Assembly (NCBI GenBank): GCA_026545765.1
Contig: CM048839.1
Location: forward strand, 4,114,835-4,178,834
DNA: 64,000 nucleotides
DNA from: Plantago major
Lineage: Eukaryota > Streptophyta > Magnoliopsida > Lamiales > Plantaginaceae
Direction of reading: 5' to 3'
Position 1 is the stretch's first letter. Every line of letters begins with the position of its first letter. The notes beneath the pieces are model-generated. The model did no database searches and was not told the DNA's origin. It saw nothing but the letters and a program-made list of their open reading frames with translations. The translations under genes were made by a program, and so were the position numbers. Below, in pieces: positions 49,390 to 61,778 of the stretch.

Positions 49390-49915
49390 AACTAGACTTA
49401 AGAGAGAAATGAAAGAATCCAGTGAGGTGTTTTGAAAACTCTTCTGCTATTGATACTGTTAGTTTTATATGATCATGCATGAATTCACAGCTTAAAGGTT
49501 TACTAGATTTGAGAGAAATGAAAGAATCCAGTGAGGTGTTTTTGAATTCTGCTAGATAGTAAATTGTTGGTCTAAAAATGTTGCTAGAACTCTTTCTGCT
49601 ATGTCCATTGTTAGTCCTAAATGATTATACATGGATTATGTTAGTAACAGTAATAGAACTGAGAGAGAAGAGAAGAGAAGAGAAGAGAAGAGAAGAGAAA
49701 GAATTTGATGACGCATTTCTGAATTCTGCCAATAAAAGTGATGCTAGAATTCACAACCTAAAGGTTCAATTATTTGAACTCTGCTAGATGGCTAAATTAT
49801 TGATCTCGAAAGAAAATTGCTAGAACTATTTATTCTATTAGCATTGTTACTTTAAATGGTTATGCATGGATAATGAATTCACAGCCTGAATGTTTAACTA
49901 GACTTACTGTGTGAT
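49390..49915 (+). repeat. Degenerate direct repeats
   Basis: About four diverged units share GAGAGAAATGAAAGAATCCA, TGCTAGAACT, TTTCTGCTAT, ATGATTATRCATGGAT and GAATTCACAGCYTAAAGGTT. The first two GAATCCAGTGAGGTGTTT blocks (49418 and 49525) are nearly identical. Confidence 0.7.
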
Positions 49916-51361
49916 GCCAACAATAAGACAAGGTGAGGATAATCCTTTACTAGAGAAGAATAGATTTATGGCAAGGAATTATGCTCCGAAGCACAGCCAA
50001 ACACTTACAGTATATACTCGAACAACGCCGAAAATAGATTGCATTGCGGTAGCGCGTGCACTTTTTTTTTTATCATGAATTCATTTTTTCTCCATTCCGG
50101 CATAGCTAAAAAACATGGTCGTTATCACCAGCTCCAACAATGAAGTCTCACGGTAATTTCACATGTGCTTTCAAGTATATACCTGACATGATAATGTTCT
50201 TGATATGTCCCTTTTTTTTCCTCTGCAGCTAAGTACCGGCCCACCAAATTATCTGCGACAGCCCACCCAATGAAATCTCACGGTAACTTCAAACGTTCTT
50301 CCGCGTGTTCTTCAATGCCCTGATGCTCATCTGTTTGCTGTTGGAACCAACAAACGTATTAATATTCTGGTACATATATGGCTCGACTTAGAAGAAATAC
50401 ACTTTCGGTCAATGGTTTTAATTAAAAAAATCTATATGATCTAAGCTTATGTTTCATATTCTCCTTCCGAGCATCAACATGTTAATTAGTAGTCAGTATT
50501 TATCCATTAATGTCACTACATTTTGATAACGGACTATACAGGAGTAAGAACTTTCTCTTGGTCCTCTCAAATGATAAAGATTCTACTGCTGAATTTTCAC
50601 ACATACAGGAGGTTTTGTCCACATGTGAGAGCATCTTCCAAGTTGTTGAGCCTAATTGGCTTCTACCTTACCGAAGAATGAATGTCTGTTCTAATGTCTC
50701 CTTTCTGTTTGAAAACATGCGCTAAAGAGAAAGCAACCGAAGCAAGATGATATATAGATAATAATTATTATACTTAACTGTTTAGCGTGGTATTTCCTAA
50801 TAAACATCTTAAACCATAATCCGACATGGGATTGTCTGTGTTTCAATTTCAGTCCATGTTCAGAAATTCGGGGGTAGCACACCACGGGATAATGACAAAT
50901 TATCGATTCTGTCGGGTTCAGTAGAGATCAGTTAACCATATTGTTTTTAATATTCATACCTGAAGACATTCTGTCAATTAATAATAAAGTTGTCACTGTT
51001 ACCAAGAGGTTATTAGCAATGTGTGATGTTGTTCTTTAATTTATTATTGCCCCTTAGAATAAGTACCTGAAGAAATTGTCTCAGTGTTTGCTAAGCCTCC
51101 ATTCCATCTTGGACTTTAACAAAAACAATTGAGGCTACCATCTATGAACAGTGACTTAAAACTGTTAAAACAATGTCGGCAATCAAGCTTTAGTTTGATA
51201 ATCTGAGCTAACTTTCGTGATATGCTGCTCCCAGGCAAAACTCTTGGGTATATATGGCATTTTTATTACACTTTTTCCTTGATATTTAGTATTATTTACG
51301 TTAGAATGAAGATACAAGATACGTGCCTTGAAGCTTGCATTTTTGTTTTCATCTTCACTCC

Positions 51362-51743
51362 AGGTTCAGCCGGTTCTGATGCTAATTGGCTTGGTTGTAA
51401 CCGGAGGTGAAAGTAATTGAACTTTTTCTATTTTGCTGGAACAACTCGACTAAGAAGGGAGTCACTTCCATGGCATGTACTTCTTGGCATCTTTATCTAC
51501 ATCTAAGCTCTTGGAAGTGCTGGATAAAGATTCATGTAAAAGCTATATTCATCTTCAGGTTCAGCCGGTTCTGATGCTAATTGGCTTGGTTGTAACCGGA
51601 GGTGAAAGTAATTGAACCTTTTCTATTTTGCTGGAACAACTCGCTAAGAAGGGAGTGACTTCCATGGCATGTACTTCTTGGCATCTTTATCTACATCTAA
51701 GCTCTTGGAAGTGCTGGATTAAGATTCATGTAAAAGCTATATT
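51362..51743 (+). repeat. 195-bp tandem duplication
   Basis: The unit starting AGGTTCAGCCGGTTCTGATG at 51362 is repeated at 51557 with few differences (an ACT/CT deletion, GTCAC/GTGAC, GATAAAG/GATTAAG). Confidence 0.85.
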
Positions 51744-52999
51744 GCAACGAATGCTCTGGCATTGACAAATGCAAAACAGAAGCCTTCTCGGTAAATTTAC
51801 TTGGATGTGATTTTGTTCTAGCTGCTTGCTACTGAAAATATTCTTTCAAGCTCATTGTTCACCAATCATGCTTTTCAATTTTATCTTTCAGTTCCTTGCA
51901 CATATTTCGGTTGTCAGTGACTCAACAACATGATTACGTTTCGAACGTTTTTACAAAATCATATGCATTAACATGTTGAATGAATTCTTATTTTAATTAA
52001 TATTCTGACCGTTTCGGGAAGCATGGGCTCTTTACTTCTCCTGTTTCAGAGGTTGGGAAGCCTTTTTTGATCTTGGAACCACAAAATTGATCATTTTAGG
52101 ATGTGAATTATTTTTAGTCAAGATAAATTTATGAACCGATTCAAATCCTATCCATAACCTAAAATTGACAGGGCTACGCTAAACCGAGAATCGTTTAGTC
52201 TTCTCAGTCCATATAAGTTATAACTTGATCATACTGCAATTCTTTAGTTAGAATGAAAACTAAACTAAAGGAGCAGAAAAGTTAATTGTCACTTAATTTT
52301 TTCTTGTATTGGTTAGCCTGCCGTGACTTAGTTAGTTGAAGTATCTTTCAGGTTAGATGTTAGTACTGCTTTTATCTTTTTCCCTCTTGCTAGAAATCAT
52401 CACATCCTTGTTCTATCTTTTAGAGTTTCAGTATGTTGATGAATGATTGCTTGCTCAATATGTGCAGCTGCTTGTACTTTTAGAAGTCGTGCAAAAATGA
52501 AGATAGCATGTCTGAAGAGACTGCAAATTTTTTATGAAGTCAACATGTAGGAGAAGAGATTGATTGATTGGTGTTAACAAAGAATATCTTGGCTCAAAAT
52601 ATATGGTAAGAGATTGCACGCGATGATGTTTATCGTAGCTGATATTATGACAATGTTTTGTAGAACGAACAGGCTAGCCACTGAGTTTTTCACAGAGGCG
52701 GAAGGCTTTGTTATGCCTTTGCCTCTTGATCCTTGCTACTATTATTTTTTTGCTGCTAATCATATGTCTGGCCATTTTTTGCTCTATCCAGATTCTAACT
52801 TGATTCACAAAAATGTCATAGATTCGTAATTAAAGTCTTTTCCATTATGTTAAATTACTATTGATCATGCCTTGACTTAAACTCATGGGCACTGCCCTTA
52901 GCGCGGTGCTTCAACTCTAGTTTATTGAATAAATCACACTTCAACAGTGTGTGGCCATGAATGGACATTTTCGTGGGCAGAATGTGTTCATTCATGTAT

Positions 53000-54110
53000 C
53001 ATCGTCATGGAAAAGAATAAGTTATACAAATATAAATCTTATGGAGAACCACTCCAGCAAACTTGAAAACAAACTTTGGATCAAAGGATTTCTAGTTTGA
53101 TACCAGGCTTAAGCTTTGTATGAAAATGTATGGCTTGCTCTCTTGCACGTTTTCTTTCAGGAGACTCATCAAACTCGAAAGCAGTTCCTATCAGTGGTAC
53201 AACCCGAGAATCAAAACTTATCTTCTCTAGAGAAACAGCACTCTCGATTAGAAAAGCTGCAATCTCTAGCTAGATCTATTGGGTAACCATGAAACCCAAC
53301 AATCTCCACAACTTTCAGGTGGTCGTGAGGATAAGCTTCCTGTTTTTCTAGCCCTTCTCTTTCCTCAGCAGGACCCCAACCCATCATGAGCTGCATTCAA
53401 CAAGGGGAGAAATTATCATTAGCAAGCTTTGTTCTATTTTTTACAGAATACCGCAATTGCTCTTTTTAAAGAACGTCCGAGCGGATAACAACAACAAACA
53501 AAAAACCATGTCTGAATAGTATTGCGTGTGTGGGTAAGGGGAAACATGAACATGAATATGCAAAAAAGACGAGCTATCTCAATAAAGCCTACACAGGCAA
53601 TACAAATCTAATTTCCTCAAATTAAAGAGCTTGGGTATCAAACAACATAGCATTGCATATAGATAAACATACCGGGAGTGCATTAGAACAATTCTCACAA
53701 TAGATACTGAAAGAATAAAATCCACATTTGTTATAGTAAACTCAAAATTTCTGCATAACCCAGCTTACATGTCTCAGATGCCCAACCACAACATTTGGAG
53801 AGATAGTTTCTTCCCAAGAAAGAATATAAAAACAAAGAGATAGTCATATGAGATTCTTATTTTGAAGAAGATTGTCTCATATAAGATAATAATTTAAAGG
53901 CAGGTTAGGAAAGTGAAGGCTTCATTTGGAGTACTCTGTCCATGTAAGAAGCGAAACTTGATTGCTTACTGAAATTTATTTACTGGTAACAAGTTTCAAG
54001 ATTACCTCGAGTTTAAAATGGTGCAGGACAGGGCAAGCCTTCAACAGCAATCCAAGACAATTGAGGTTGTCATCCCATACTGCGTCAGCATTCAAAACTA
54101 GCTTCCGAAG
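53000..54110 (-). pseudogene. Second copy of the F-box/FBD pseudogene 3' part
   Basis: Colinear with 13500-14750. It shares the same CTAGCTAG frameshifting insertion (53266-53273) and an identical predicted FBD fragment at 53396-53211, so it was copied after that lesion arose. It differs at the LLKACPVLHH site, where this copy keeps TTG-AAG and the other has TAG-AAG. The F-box and upstream LRR exons are absent. A segment around 53440-53590 is unlike the first copy. Confidence 0.88.
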
Positions 54111-54141
54111 CCTTCAACAGCAATCCAAGTTAATAATATTT

Positions 54142-54262
54142 GTGTTGAATTGGAGCTTTCAAGCTCCAGTCTGGATCTTCCATGGCGGAAGCTCCAGATC
54201 GGAGCTTCCCCGTGGATCTCCACGGCGGGGAAGCTCCAGATCGGAGCTTCCACGCGGAGCTA
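54142..54262. repeat. Cluster of GC-rich hairpins
   Basis: Within AT-rich DNA, GGAAGCTCC-AGATC-GGAGCTTCC occurs at 54188-54210 and again at about 54229-54251. CCGTGGATCTCCACGG lies between them, and TTGGAGCTTTCAAGCTCCA precedes them. All can form stems with short loops. A poly(A) run follows (54286-54306). Confidence 0.75.
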
Positions 54263-54406
54263 CGGCATGACTCCTATCGGAGCTTTTAAAAAAAAAAAAA
54301 AAAAATCCGGCGGAAGCGGTGGTGGCGGTCGGTGGTGGTGGGGAAAAGATAGGTGATTTAATTTTTTAATTTCAATTTTTTTTTAAAATTTTTTAATAGA
54401 GATAAT

Positions 54407-54412
<6 letters not shown>

Positions 54413-54444
<32 letters not shown>
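54413..54444. repeat. (TA)n microsatellite
   Basis: Alternating AT for about 30 bases, between T-rich tracts. Confidence 0.8.
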
Positions 54445-54452
<8 letters not shown>

Positions 54453-54759
54453 TTTAATATAGTTAAATAATTTAAAGCGATAGAGCGGTTAAAACAACAC
54501 CTTTTGAGACACGAGCGACAACCCATGGCAACACTCAGTGCGAAAGGGAACATATTATTCGATCTCCACCGTTGAAATTTTAATCTAATGGATTAAAATA
54601 GGTGACTGACGTTAGTCAGGGCGACACTTTGACTGACGGTAGAAATTCCCTACAACATTGCTTGTTAGCATTGTACATTGTCTTGTGTGAAAATGATCAT
54701 GTGTATATATATATATGTGTGTGTGTGAAATGATCATGTGAAGAATAACAGCCAAGTAT

Positions 54760-55210
54760 GCTATTGAATCATCCTCAGCTTCATCATCGACCGGATTTTG
54801 AATGGTATCCACCACAATTTCTTCAATGCTTTGAACTTCGTAACATTCATTATTTTCACCAGGATAATTTAACAAGTGATTCACATCCATTTTGTGCCGA
54901 TAATGCATACCCGTAATAAAGTTCTCAAGCCCACGAATGTCTTTTCCAGAAATTTGCATCGTTTAAATCACTTGAACCGGTTTGATTCGTCGAACGAATT
55001 TTGCAGTGTCGAAAGCAATTTGCTATGGCCTCTTGTTGCACATTTACTTTCCAAGCTAAGACGGACAAATTGATAGCATCTAAAACATTTATCTTTTCCG
55101 GAGAAGAAATGTCCAACTCATAACCTTCCAAAATCTTACGGTAAAACCTTTTGCGGTAGTACATTTTAAAGGCTCTAATTATCCCATCTCACATGGACTT
55201 GAAAATTTAA
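54760..55210 (-). pseudogene. Pogo-like transposase, middle segment
   Basis: On the minus strand, from about 55164, the frame matches the middle of plant pogo/Tigger-type (CENP-B-like) transposases: KMYYRKRFYRKILEGYEL, KINVLDAINLSV, QEAIANCFRHCKI, then MDVNHLLNYP and VDDEAEDDSIA. The frame changes between FRHCKI and MDVNHL, and no acidic triad is left. The segment ends exactly where a 44-base stretch recurs inverted at 56579. Confidence 0.78.
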
Positions 55211-55235
55211 AGGTCATACGTGAAACCTCTTTAAA

Positions 55236-55325
55236 TAAATAAATTATTAATTTATCGATATAATAATATCTCGCTAAATTAATAAAATATCCAGGTTCCA
55301 ACATTATTAATTTATAGAGGTTTTA
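55236..55325. repeat. Pogo-like terminal region
   Basis: AACCTCTTTAAATAAATAAATT...AATTTATAGAGGTTTTA resembles the AACCTCTATAAATTAATA termini of plant pogo elements. The right end of the other fragment (57020-57040) has the same TTAATTTATAGAGGTTCTA ending. Confidence 0.6.
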
Positions 55326-55722
55326 GGTATATAGTGTTAATTGAGATTAAAAGTGACAAATTCTTCTCTCATTAACGCGATTTAAGGCACTTTTTCTCAC
55401 TTTCTTGTTCTGATCTAGACTCTTTGTTTTTTTTGTTTTTTTAAACAAAAATTATATTACTTAAAGCGGAATAAGTCTAAAACAGCTATGAGTGTTTTTA
55501 GCTATTATATCATAAAGTTATGGTGGGCAAATATCCCAAATAAAGTGCGAACAAGCATTATTATTACATGCCAAATATCCCTGGACTCTTTGTTGGGTAT
55601 ATAAGTGAGGGCTTGTACACTTATGTCGAACTCAAGACTCAAATGGTTAAAGTCTTAGAGGAACTTTACAAAGGACATAAAAACAGTAGTTAACAATTAT
55701 ACAGTCCAATAACTAAATACAA

Positions 55723-55983
55723 CTCTGTCCGCTCTTTTAGAAGGTTTACATTTTGGTTTTGTGTGAATTTTAAGAAAATGGAATAGAATAGTAAGTAAAT
55801 GTTAAAAAGTAGTAAGAGAAAGTATAGAAAAAGTAATAGAGATAATAAATAAAGTATGAAAGAGAGTATTTAAAAATTAATAAATGTAGATAGTGGGTTT
55901 TCAAAAAAAAAAAAAAAAAGGGGTAAAGTTTAAAAAAAAAACCATAATGGCAAAATGTAAACATTTGAAAAGAACGAAGGGAG
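55723..55983. mobile_element. Stowaway-like MITE of a second family
   Basis: About 261 bp. The left end CTCTGTCCGCTCTTTTAGAAGG and the reverse complement of the right end (CTCCCTTCGTTCTTTTCAAATG) match over most of 35 bases including TTTACATTTTG. TA follows the right end. The left TA appears mutated. Interior A/T-rich, non-coding. Confidence 0.65.
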
Positions 55984-56578
55984 TAATTATTAGGTACAAC
56001 AAGAAAATTGACACGTGGTACTCGCGTGCGAACTTTTAACTTATTGTTATTGTTGGAAAAAATTATAAATTAATAATTACGTTATCGTAAAACTATTAAT
56101 TATAATGTATTTTTTTTATAAGATTAAATCATATAATGTGTTGCCAGAAAAAAAGATGTCAAAATGAGGGGTAGAAAAATATTACATTCCTATACTATAA
56201 GTAAGAATACTCATAGACTGTCTTTATAAATGGACTAAACGAGAACGACAAACATTAATATCATAATTATAACATTAGGAGGTTTATACTAAGTGGTAAA
56301 TGCTTGAGATTTTAAGTCGAATTACATCAATATTTTAAATGTAAAAGTTAACTCTTCACATAACCCGGTCAATCAGATAGTTTTGTACATTTTTTTTTTT
56401 CACTCTGAACAACCATTGGAAAAGTGTAACGCTTTCATTCCCATAGTCACTGACGAATCCAGAAGAACATTTTAGGGGGTCGAATTTAGAAGTACATTTT
56501 TTAAAACGAAAAAAAATTCAAATTACTATATAAACAAACGATACTCCAATATAATAGTATACTATTAGGCTTCATATA

Positions 56579-56812
56579 ATTCAAAATCCGGTCGATGATG
56601 AAGCTGAGGATGATTCAATAGCTTTGGAACCGGTCACTAGAAAAGAAGCATTGCAAGCGGCAACAACTCTTCACAACTTTTTGTTGCAATACGAGAAGAC
56701 AACGCTCCAACTCTTTAGTGCAATGGGGAGATTTATAGATGAACTCAATATAGATTTGAAGTTCAACAAAAAACAAGTGACAATAGATTCACCTTTTACT
56801 AAACAATCTTAG
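56579..56812 (+). pseudogene. Pogo-like transposase, C-terminal segment
   Basis: NPVDDEAEDDSIALEPVTRK, then EALQAATTLHNFLLQ, SAMGRFIDEL and NKKQVTIDSPF match the C-terminal tail of plant pogo-like transposases and end at a TAG. The first 44 bases are the exact inverse of 54760-54803, so this is the continuation of the minus-strand fragment, now in the opposite orientation. Confidence 0.78.
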
Positions 56813-56949
56813 AATTTCGAAGTGTAACACACACACACACACACACATATTGAATTTTTTAGTAATTATTAATTTATAGTTTCGTTAGGACCAATATATA
56901 TACACTGGTATTTAAAAAAAAAATTACCTTATTATTTTATTAATTGGGA

Positions 56950-57040
56950 TCTAAATTTGTACTGGTCTCAAGTTGGGACTCGATAAATTATTAATTTTTT
57001 CGAGGTTATTAATTTATCGAGTATTAATTTATAGAGGTTC
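56950..57040 (+). repeat. Right terminus of the pogo-like element
   Basis: Repeated ATTATTAATTT-TCGAG blocks end in TTAATTTATAGAGGTTCTA, the pogo-type terminal sequence. Confidence 0.65.
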
Positions 57041-57983
57041 TAATGTACCGTAGAACTCACAAACATCATACGCCTTAATACCCCTTAACATTATCAGTCT
57101 TGTTATGAGATAAAGAGAAAAGAACACATACCCTGGTATCTATATATATGATAAAAGTGATGATGGAAATGAAAAAATAGATGTGCCACATACCCAAAAA
57201 GCTGACGTGGCAATTTGAAGAAAAAACAATTGAATTTTAATTCACACAAATATATTCACTAGATTTAGTCATCTCCGTCTATGTTTGTTTGAATCAAATA
57301 ATAGAAAAAGTCTAAATCAAATCTCAACAAACTTATCTAATATATTAGATATAAATCCAAAATCAGCTAAATATAGAAGTCAACAAATTAATAAATTTTG
57401 AATTTGAAAGGAGAAACGACATGAGCAGCTAGAAGCCTAAAACTCATTCAATTAGTGAAAAACTATCTTCCCTAATTATATGGGTTAAGAATTCTATAGA
57501 AATTTAGTTAAAATATATGGCTATCATATATATATTTGTAATTAATTAATGTATTATTAATAGTAGATGCTAACCCGGTTTGTTATAATTTCACATTGAG
57601 ATTTTAAAATCCATATAAATCGACTAGGTAGTTATGCCATCATTCTATATAAATACAACTTCAAATTCAACCAATAAATTTTTTATGCGAATCTTATCAT
57701 CTCCTATTTGCATGGTAGAGTTAACTTGAGCCTTAAAAACTTTTTTTTATTTAGTATCTTTAATCTTACAGCTTCTGTCCAGGTGAACTCCTTCCTATTT
57801 ACCACGTTATAGCCAGGAAGCAATGTCAGACACACAACCAGTGCACAATATGAACGACATCTTGAATCCATATATCTACCAGATGACATTGTTATTGTGA
57901 TAATGGCCTTTGTTGTATCTCAATCAGCAAAAGATTGGGCAAAATGTACCACCAGGTATTTTATGTTGTTCCAAACTATATGC

Positions 57984-58320
57984 TTAAATACGGAGCTTCT
58001 CAGCATAACTATATTCATTTGACATATATGTATTTTCTACATTCCATAGTTGTCCGCTTTTGAACAAGCTTGGGATGACTAGAGAAGTTCTCAAAATGAT
58101 ACGTCTTCGTGGATCCCATAATCTCCCATCCACGATGCTTGACATGTTGTTTGATGCACAAAATTCCGAAGCAATATTACGGAAGTCTGTGGTTACGCTC
58201 AACCAACAAATCACCACAAGTGCACCTAGAACGATGATGACACAGAGGAAGAAGCCACATATACCATCTTGGTCGAATTTTCGGGGAGCCATTGGCAGAG
58301 GGGTCTGGAAATTAAACTAG
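57984..58320. other. Unassigned open frames inside the Helitron
   Basis: The minus strand (58292-57984) has a frame with a strong transmembrane segment (FFLCVIIVLGALVVICW) followed by a soluble tail. The plus strand (58060-58320) has a basic frame ending ...GVWKLN. I recognise neither. Only one at most can be real. Lying within Helitron limits, a captured host gene fragment is possible. Confidence 0.3.
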
Positions 58321-59370
58321 ATAGCAAGAGTCAGAGATGTTGTATTATAATTTGTATGTGTGTTTTAGTTTACTCTGGATTGTATAAAAAGCTTAAAAAG
58401 ACTTGGAAAAGTTGGTAGCTGAATTGAAACAGCACTTAGAGAGGTAGAAATGGTTTAGAGTGACAAAGAATTAGTGCTTTAATTGAAAAGGATTGTTTAA
58501 TTGAGTTGATTAGCAATTGACCGTGAAGTAATGCCGTAAAGCGACTTTCTGGTGACCATAAGTCCAAGCTAGCTAGCGTATAAATTCGTGTAGAGATGCA
58601 TATAAGTTCATTACAACATATCGTGAAATACAATTGAAATACACAATACATCATGCACAATGGTAAAATTACATAGGAAAGATATAATGTATTGTAGAAT
58701 TGAACATGAACAAGAATTTGGCAGCTCCAATCAGGAGCAACAAATTTCATAGGCAACAGTTAGGCCTGCTCCCATGTTGGACACTAGGCCAATGACATGA
58801 ATCTGGCTCATGTTTATGATATTAACCATGATGTTTCCTCATATTAAAAAAAAAAACTCATTTCATTAACAACATAGTATACATTTTGATTAATAACGTA
58901 AATAATTTTATTAGTAACATAGTCTGTCTCTGCATAAGGAATCTAGAGATCGTCTTTTATAATACTACTTTTTGCTTAGTCTTAACCAAATTATTTTATT
59001 TTTATATTGATATATAAAGTTTGATTTCACCTCCTAAATCTTTCTTTCTCCTAATGTTAAGTGTAAGTTTTGCCTAAGCCTCTAGCACTGGACGTCACTT
59101 TTAAAATTTAGGTACATATATTAATATTATATGTGGAAAGATTCATGTTATCTTATATTATTTATTATAGATTAAATTTATATTTTCTATTTATGTTATA
59201 TAATTTTCTCAAAGTTTCTATAGAAACGGTCACTGAATAACTTACTAAAGATGGGCATATGCCTTGGTTTTGCACTTAATCACTGAGAAAATGATTTACA
59301 CTTAATCACTTTTTATCATATCTAATCATATGTATGTGCAATATATCTCATTATTTTATTTGTCATGATG

Positions 59371-60556
59371 AAGTTAATATTGAAAACGCTACAAGTTCTA
59401 AAAAGAACCGACCATCGTATCAAACACGTCGGACTATCGTATCACCATTGAAGGACATCACCAATGGTAATTCATTATTCTATATCATTTAAAAGTTTAT
59501 GTTCGAAGTTATGCATTTATAAAGCTCTTTAAAATGTGGTATTTGTTTCAGTATGTGGAACACGACAAACGAGTAAACAAATGAGCACGACACCAAAAGT
59601 TGGTTTAACTACACCAAATGTTAGTTTATTTAAACCCACTATACCAAAGTGCAGTAGCGACAACCAATCAAGCATTTCATTGAGCTGTGTTACATATGGT
59701 ATAATATGTAATTAGTTTTTCAATCTTTGTATCATTAAATATTCATTCATAAATGTAGTTAATATTTATTATATAAATATCATTATAGTAAATGGAAAAA
59801 TGTTCATCACTCCTGGCGTTGTTAATGGTGTTCCCGAGAGCTCTACATCTGTTAGACCTGGAAAGCAACTAACTATTGGTCGGGATGTTATGAATCAAGT
59901 TACAAAGCAAATCTATGTGGATATTTCCTCGCCTGATATGAAACAATCATCAAGTAAGTCATTGTGTAAAGTTTTATTGGAACTATACATTTACATGTAA
60001 CATGCTCTAATTATTACATATATATCCTTTTGCTCATAAAATAGGGAAAATGAATGAAGCCTACAAGGTTGTAACCGGATTCAATAAAAAGAACCGGAGA
60101 TTCACTCTAACAGTGAGGCGGCATCTCAAGTCGTCACATCCTTTCGATTATTTCATGTATCATGAAGACTCTAGGGGATATAGTAAGTTTTATACATTTT
60201 GACTTTTCTTTTCTTTTTTTTTTTCGAATTATTATATCATCTGTAGATTTTCTCAATATGTATAAAAAAAATTATATATGATATGTCTAACAATTCCATG
60301 TTGTTATTTCAGGAATTCCGGTACCTACAAATGTTGAACAATCAATACCGCTTGCTGATGAGCGTATAACCCAGCTGCTGGATAAATATACCCTAAACTT
60401 GAGAAGGGATATTCCTGAAGATTTGATTGATTCACGAAAGATAGCCATTAAAGCAAGACATGACAAGCAGGATTTGATTGATCGAAGGAATAGTGGCATT
60501 TCAGTAGTAGGTAATAATCTATTTTCATGTTTACGTACATTACTTTTTGCTAAAAA

Positions 60557-60620
<64 letters not shown>

Positions 60621-61090
60621 CTTTAACATGGTTATAATTATCATCATGTAGCTTACCAAGATATGGGTGATCCTACATATGCCTGTAAATTTTGCGCTGC
60701 ACTATTGTGGTTCGACGAGAGGATAAAAAGTACTCCATTGAGTAATCCTGAATTCGATTTGTGTTGTAGCCGTGGTAAGATACAACTACCTACTCTCAAG
60801 AAACCTCCACGTCTTCTAAGCGACCTTTTGCAAAATAGGCATATTAAGAGTAGAAATTATATCGAGAACATACGAGCTTAACATGATGTATGCATTTACT
60901 TCTATGGGTGGTATAGAAGACAATTCAGTTAACAATGGAGGTGTTCCTTATACATATAGGCTTGGCGGAAATAACTATCATAGACTTGGGAGTTTGTTGC
61001 CAGATGATGGCGAAACTCCTAAATTTTTATAGCTTTATATGTATTGCGGAGAGGATGAAACTAAAGATAGAATTGATGTTGTTCGGTATG
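59371..61090 (+). pseudogene. Helitron Rep/helicase N-terminal region, decayed
   Basis: Exon-like blocks separated by GT-AG introns match the N-terminal half of plant Helitron proteins, which nick and unwind DNA during rolling-circle transposition. They run from 59371 to 60850: a basic start, TGFNKKNRRFTLTVRRHL-type text, LADERI.QLLDKYTLNLRRD, the zinc-binding GDPTYACKFCAALLWF...CC motif and KIQLPTLKKPP. After a frameshift near 60880 the next block is MMYAFTSMGG, GGVPYTYRLGGNNYHRLGSL and PDDGETPKF, then a stop at 61031. The HUH nuclease and helicase domains that should follow are missing. An (AT)n run occupies an intron at 60561-60617. Confidence 0.85.
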
Positions 61091-61129
61091 ATTTATATAC
61101 TTCATAAAACTTTATTGATTTAGTTAATT

Positions 61130-61775
61130 TTATATTTACATTTTGATTAAAATTTATATATAAGCCAATAGCTCATCTTGAGTTGCTAAATCTTATTTGT
61201 AGATCGAAAAATATTATGAACAAATATTTGAATTCACCGTGACAAGACGAATCTATAGACACCAATCTAGATTATTATTATTAATTAATTAAATTATTTT
61301 ATTCACTAAAATAAAATATATATTCATTAAAAGAAGATAAAATGAAATAATGGAATTTAAAAAATAGAGCATTTATTAAATACTGTATTTAATACTCCAC
61401 CCATCTATTTAACAAGAAATTAATAGATATTTAGATTTTCAATTATAAATTTTGATTCTACGGTTGAGCAAAGTTCCAATTGGGGGGGGGGGGGGGGGGG
61501 AGAATTTTGTTCCATGAGGTTAAACTTGAAGCTAATGTTTTAGCGCTCAGATTATCAATTGGGTGTTCTTATATAATATAACTAGAACGTGAGCTTGTCA
61601 TTATGGCATCTAATTACAAATAATAACTAAAGTATATGAAGGTAAGTGTAATCGTTGTTTCGAATAACAAATTGTCTTTTTTAGTTGAATTAAGATTTTA
61701 GATAGTGTGAATTGATCTGTTCCAATTTGATTAAAGAAGATGGAGAAGAAATATTGGTTATCGTTTTTTTTTTTC
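61130..61775. other. Intergenic DNA with a poly-G run
   Basis: Nothing recognised except G19 at 61482-61500 in otherwise AT-rich DNA. Confidence 0.6.
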
Positions 61776-61778
61776 TTC

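Larger units (their letters stand above)
49104..52999. other. Repeat-rich region without recognised genes
   Basis: I find no recognisable gene. Contents: degenerate direct repeats at 49390-49915; a GAGAA microsatellite at 49666-49698; two related blocks sharing CAATGA.TCTCACGGTAA.TTCA at 50138 and 50268; an unassigned 71-codon frame (50510-50725); a 195-bp tandem duplication (51362-51743); and an unassigned 71-codon frame (52614-52829). Acceptor-like CTGCAG and short coding-like patches hint at a decayed gene. Confidence 0.5.
57139..61100 (+). mobile_element. Helitron, 5' end and Rep/helicase region
   Basis: 57139 begins TCTATATATATGATAAAAGT with a preceding A, followed by GATGTGCCACAT. This is the usual start of plant Helitrons, which insert between A and T. 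The Rep/helicase remnant lies 2.2 kb further on the same strand. I could not find a CTRR 3' end with its hairpin, so the right border is only the limit of coding similarity. Confidence 0.65.

Noticed and set aside
55770-55964. 64-codon minus-strand Phe/Tyr-rich frame
   Set aside because: Arises from the A/T-rich interior of a MITE.
61540-61600. Helitron 3' terminus near AACTAGAACGTGAGC
   Set aside because: CTAG is present but without an upstream hairpin, and the orientation does not fit the plus-strand element.
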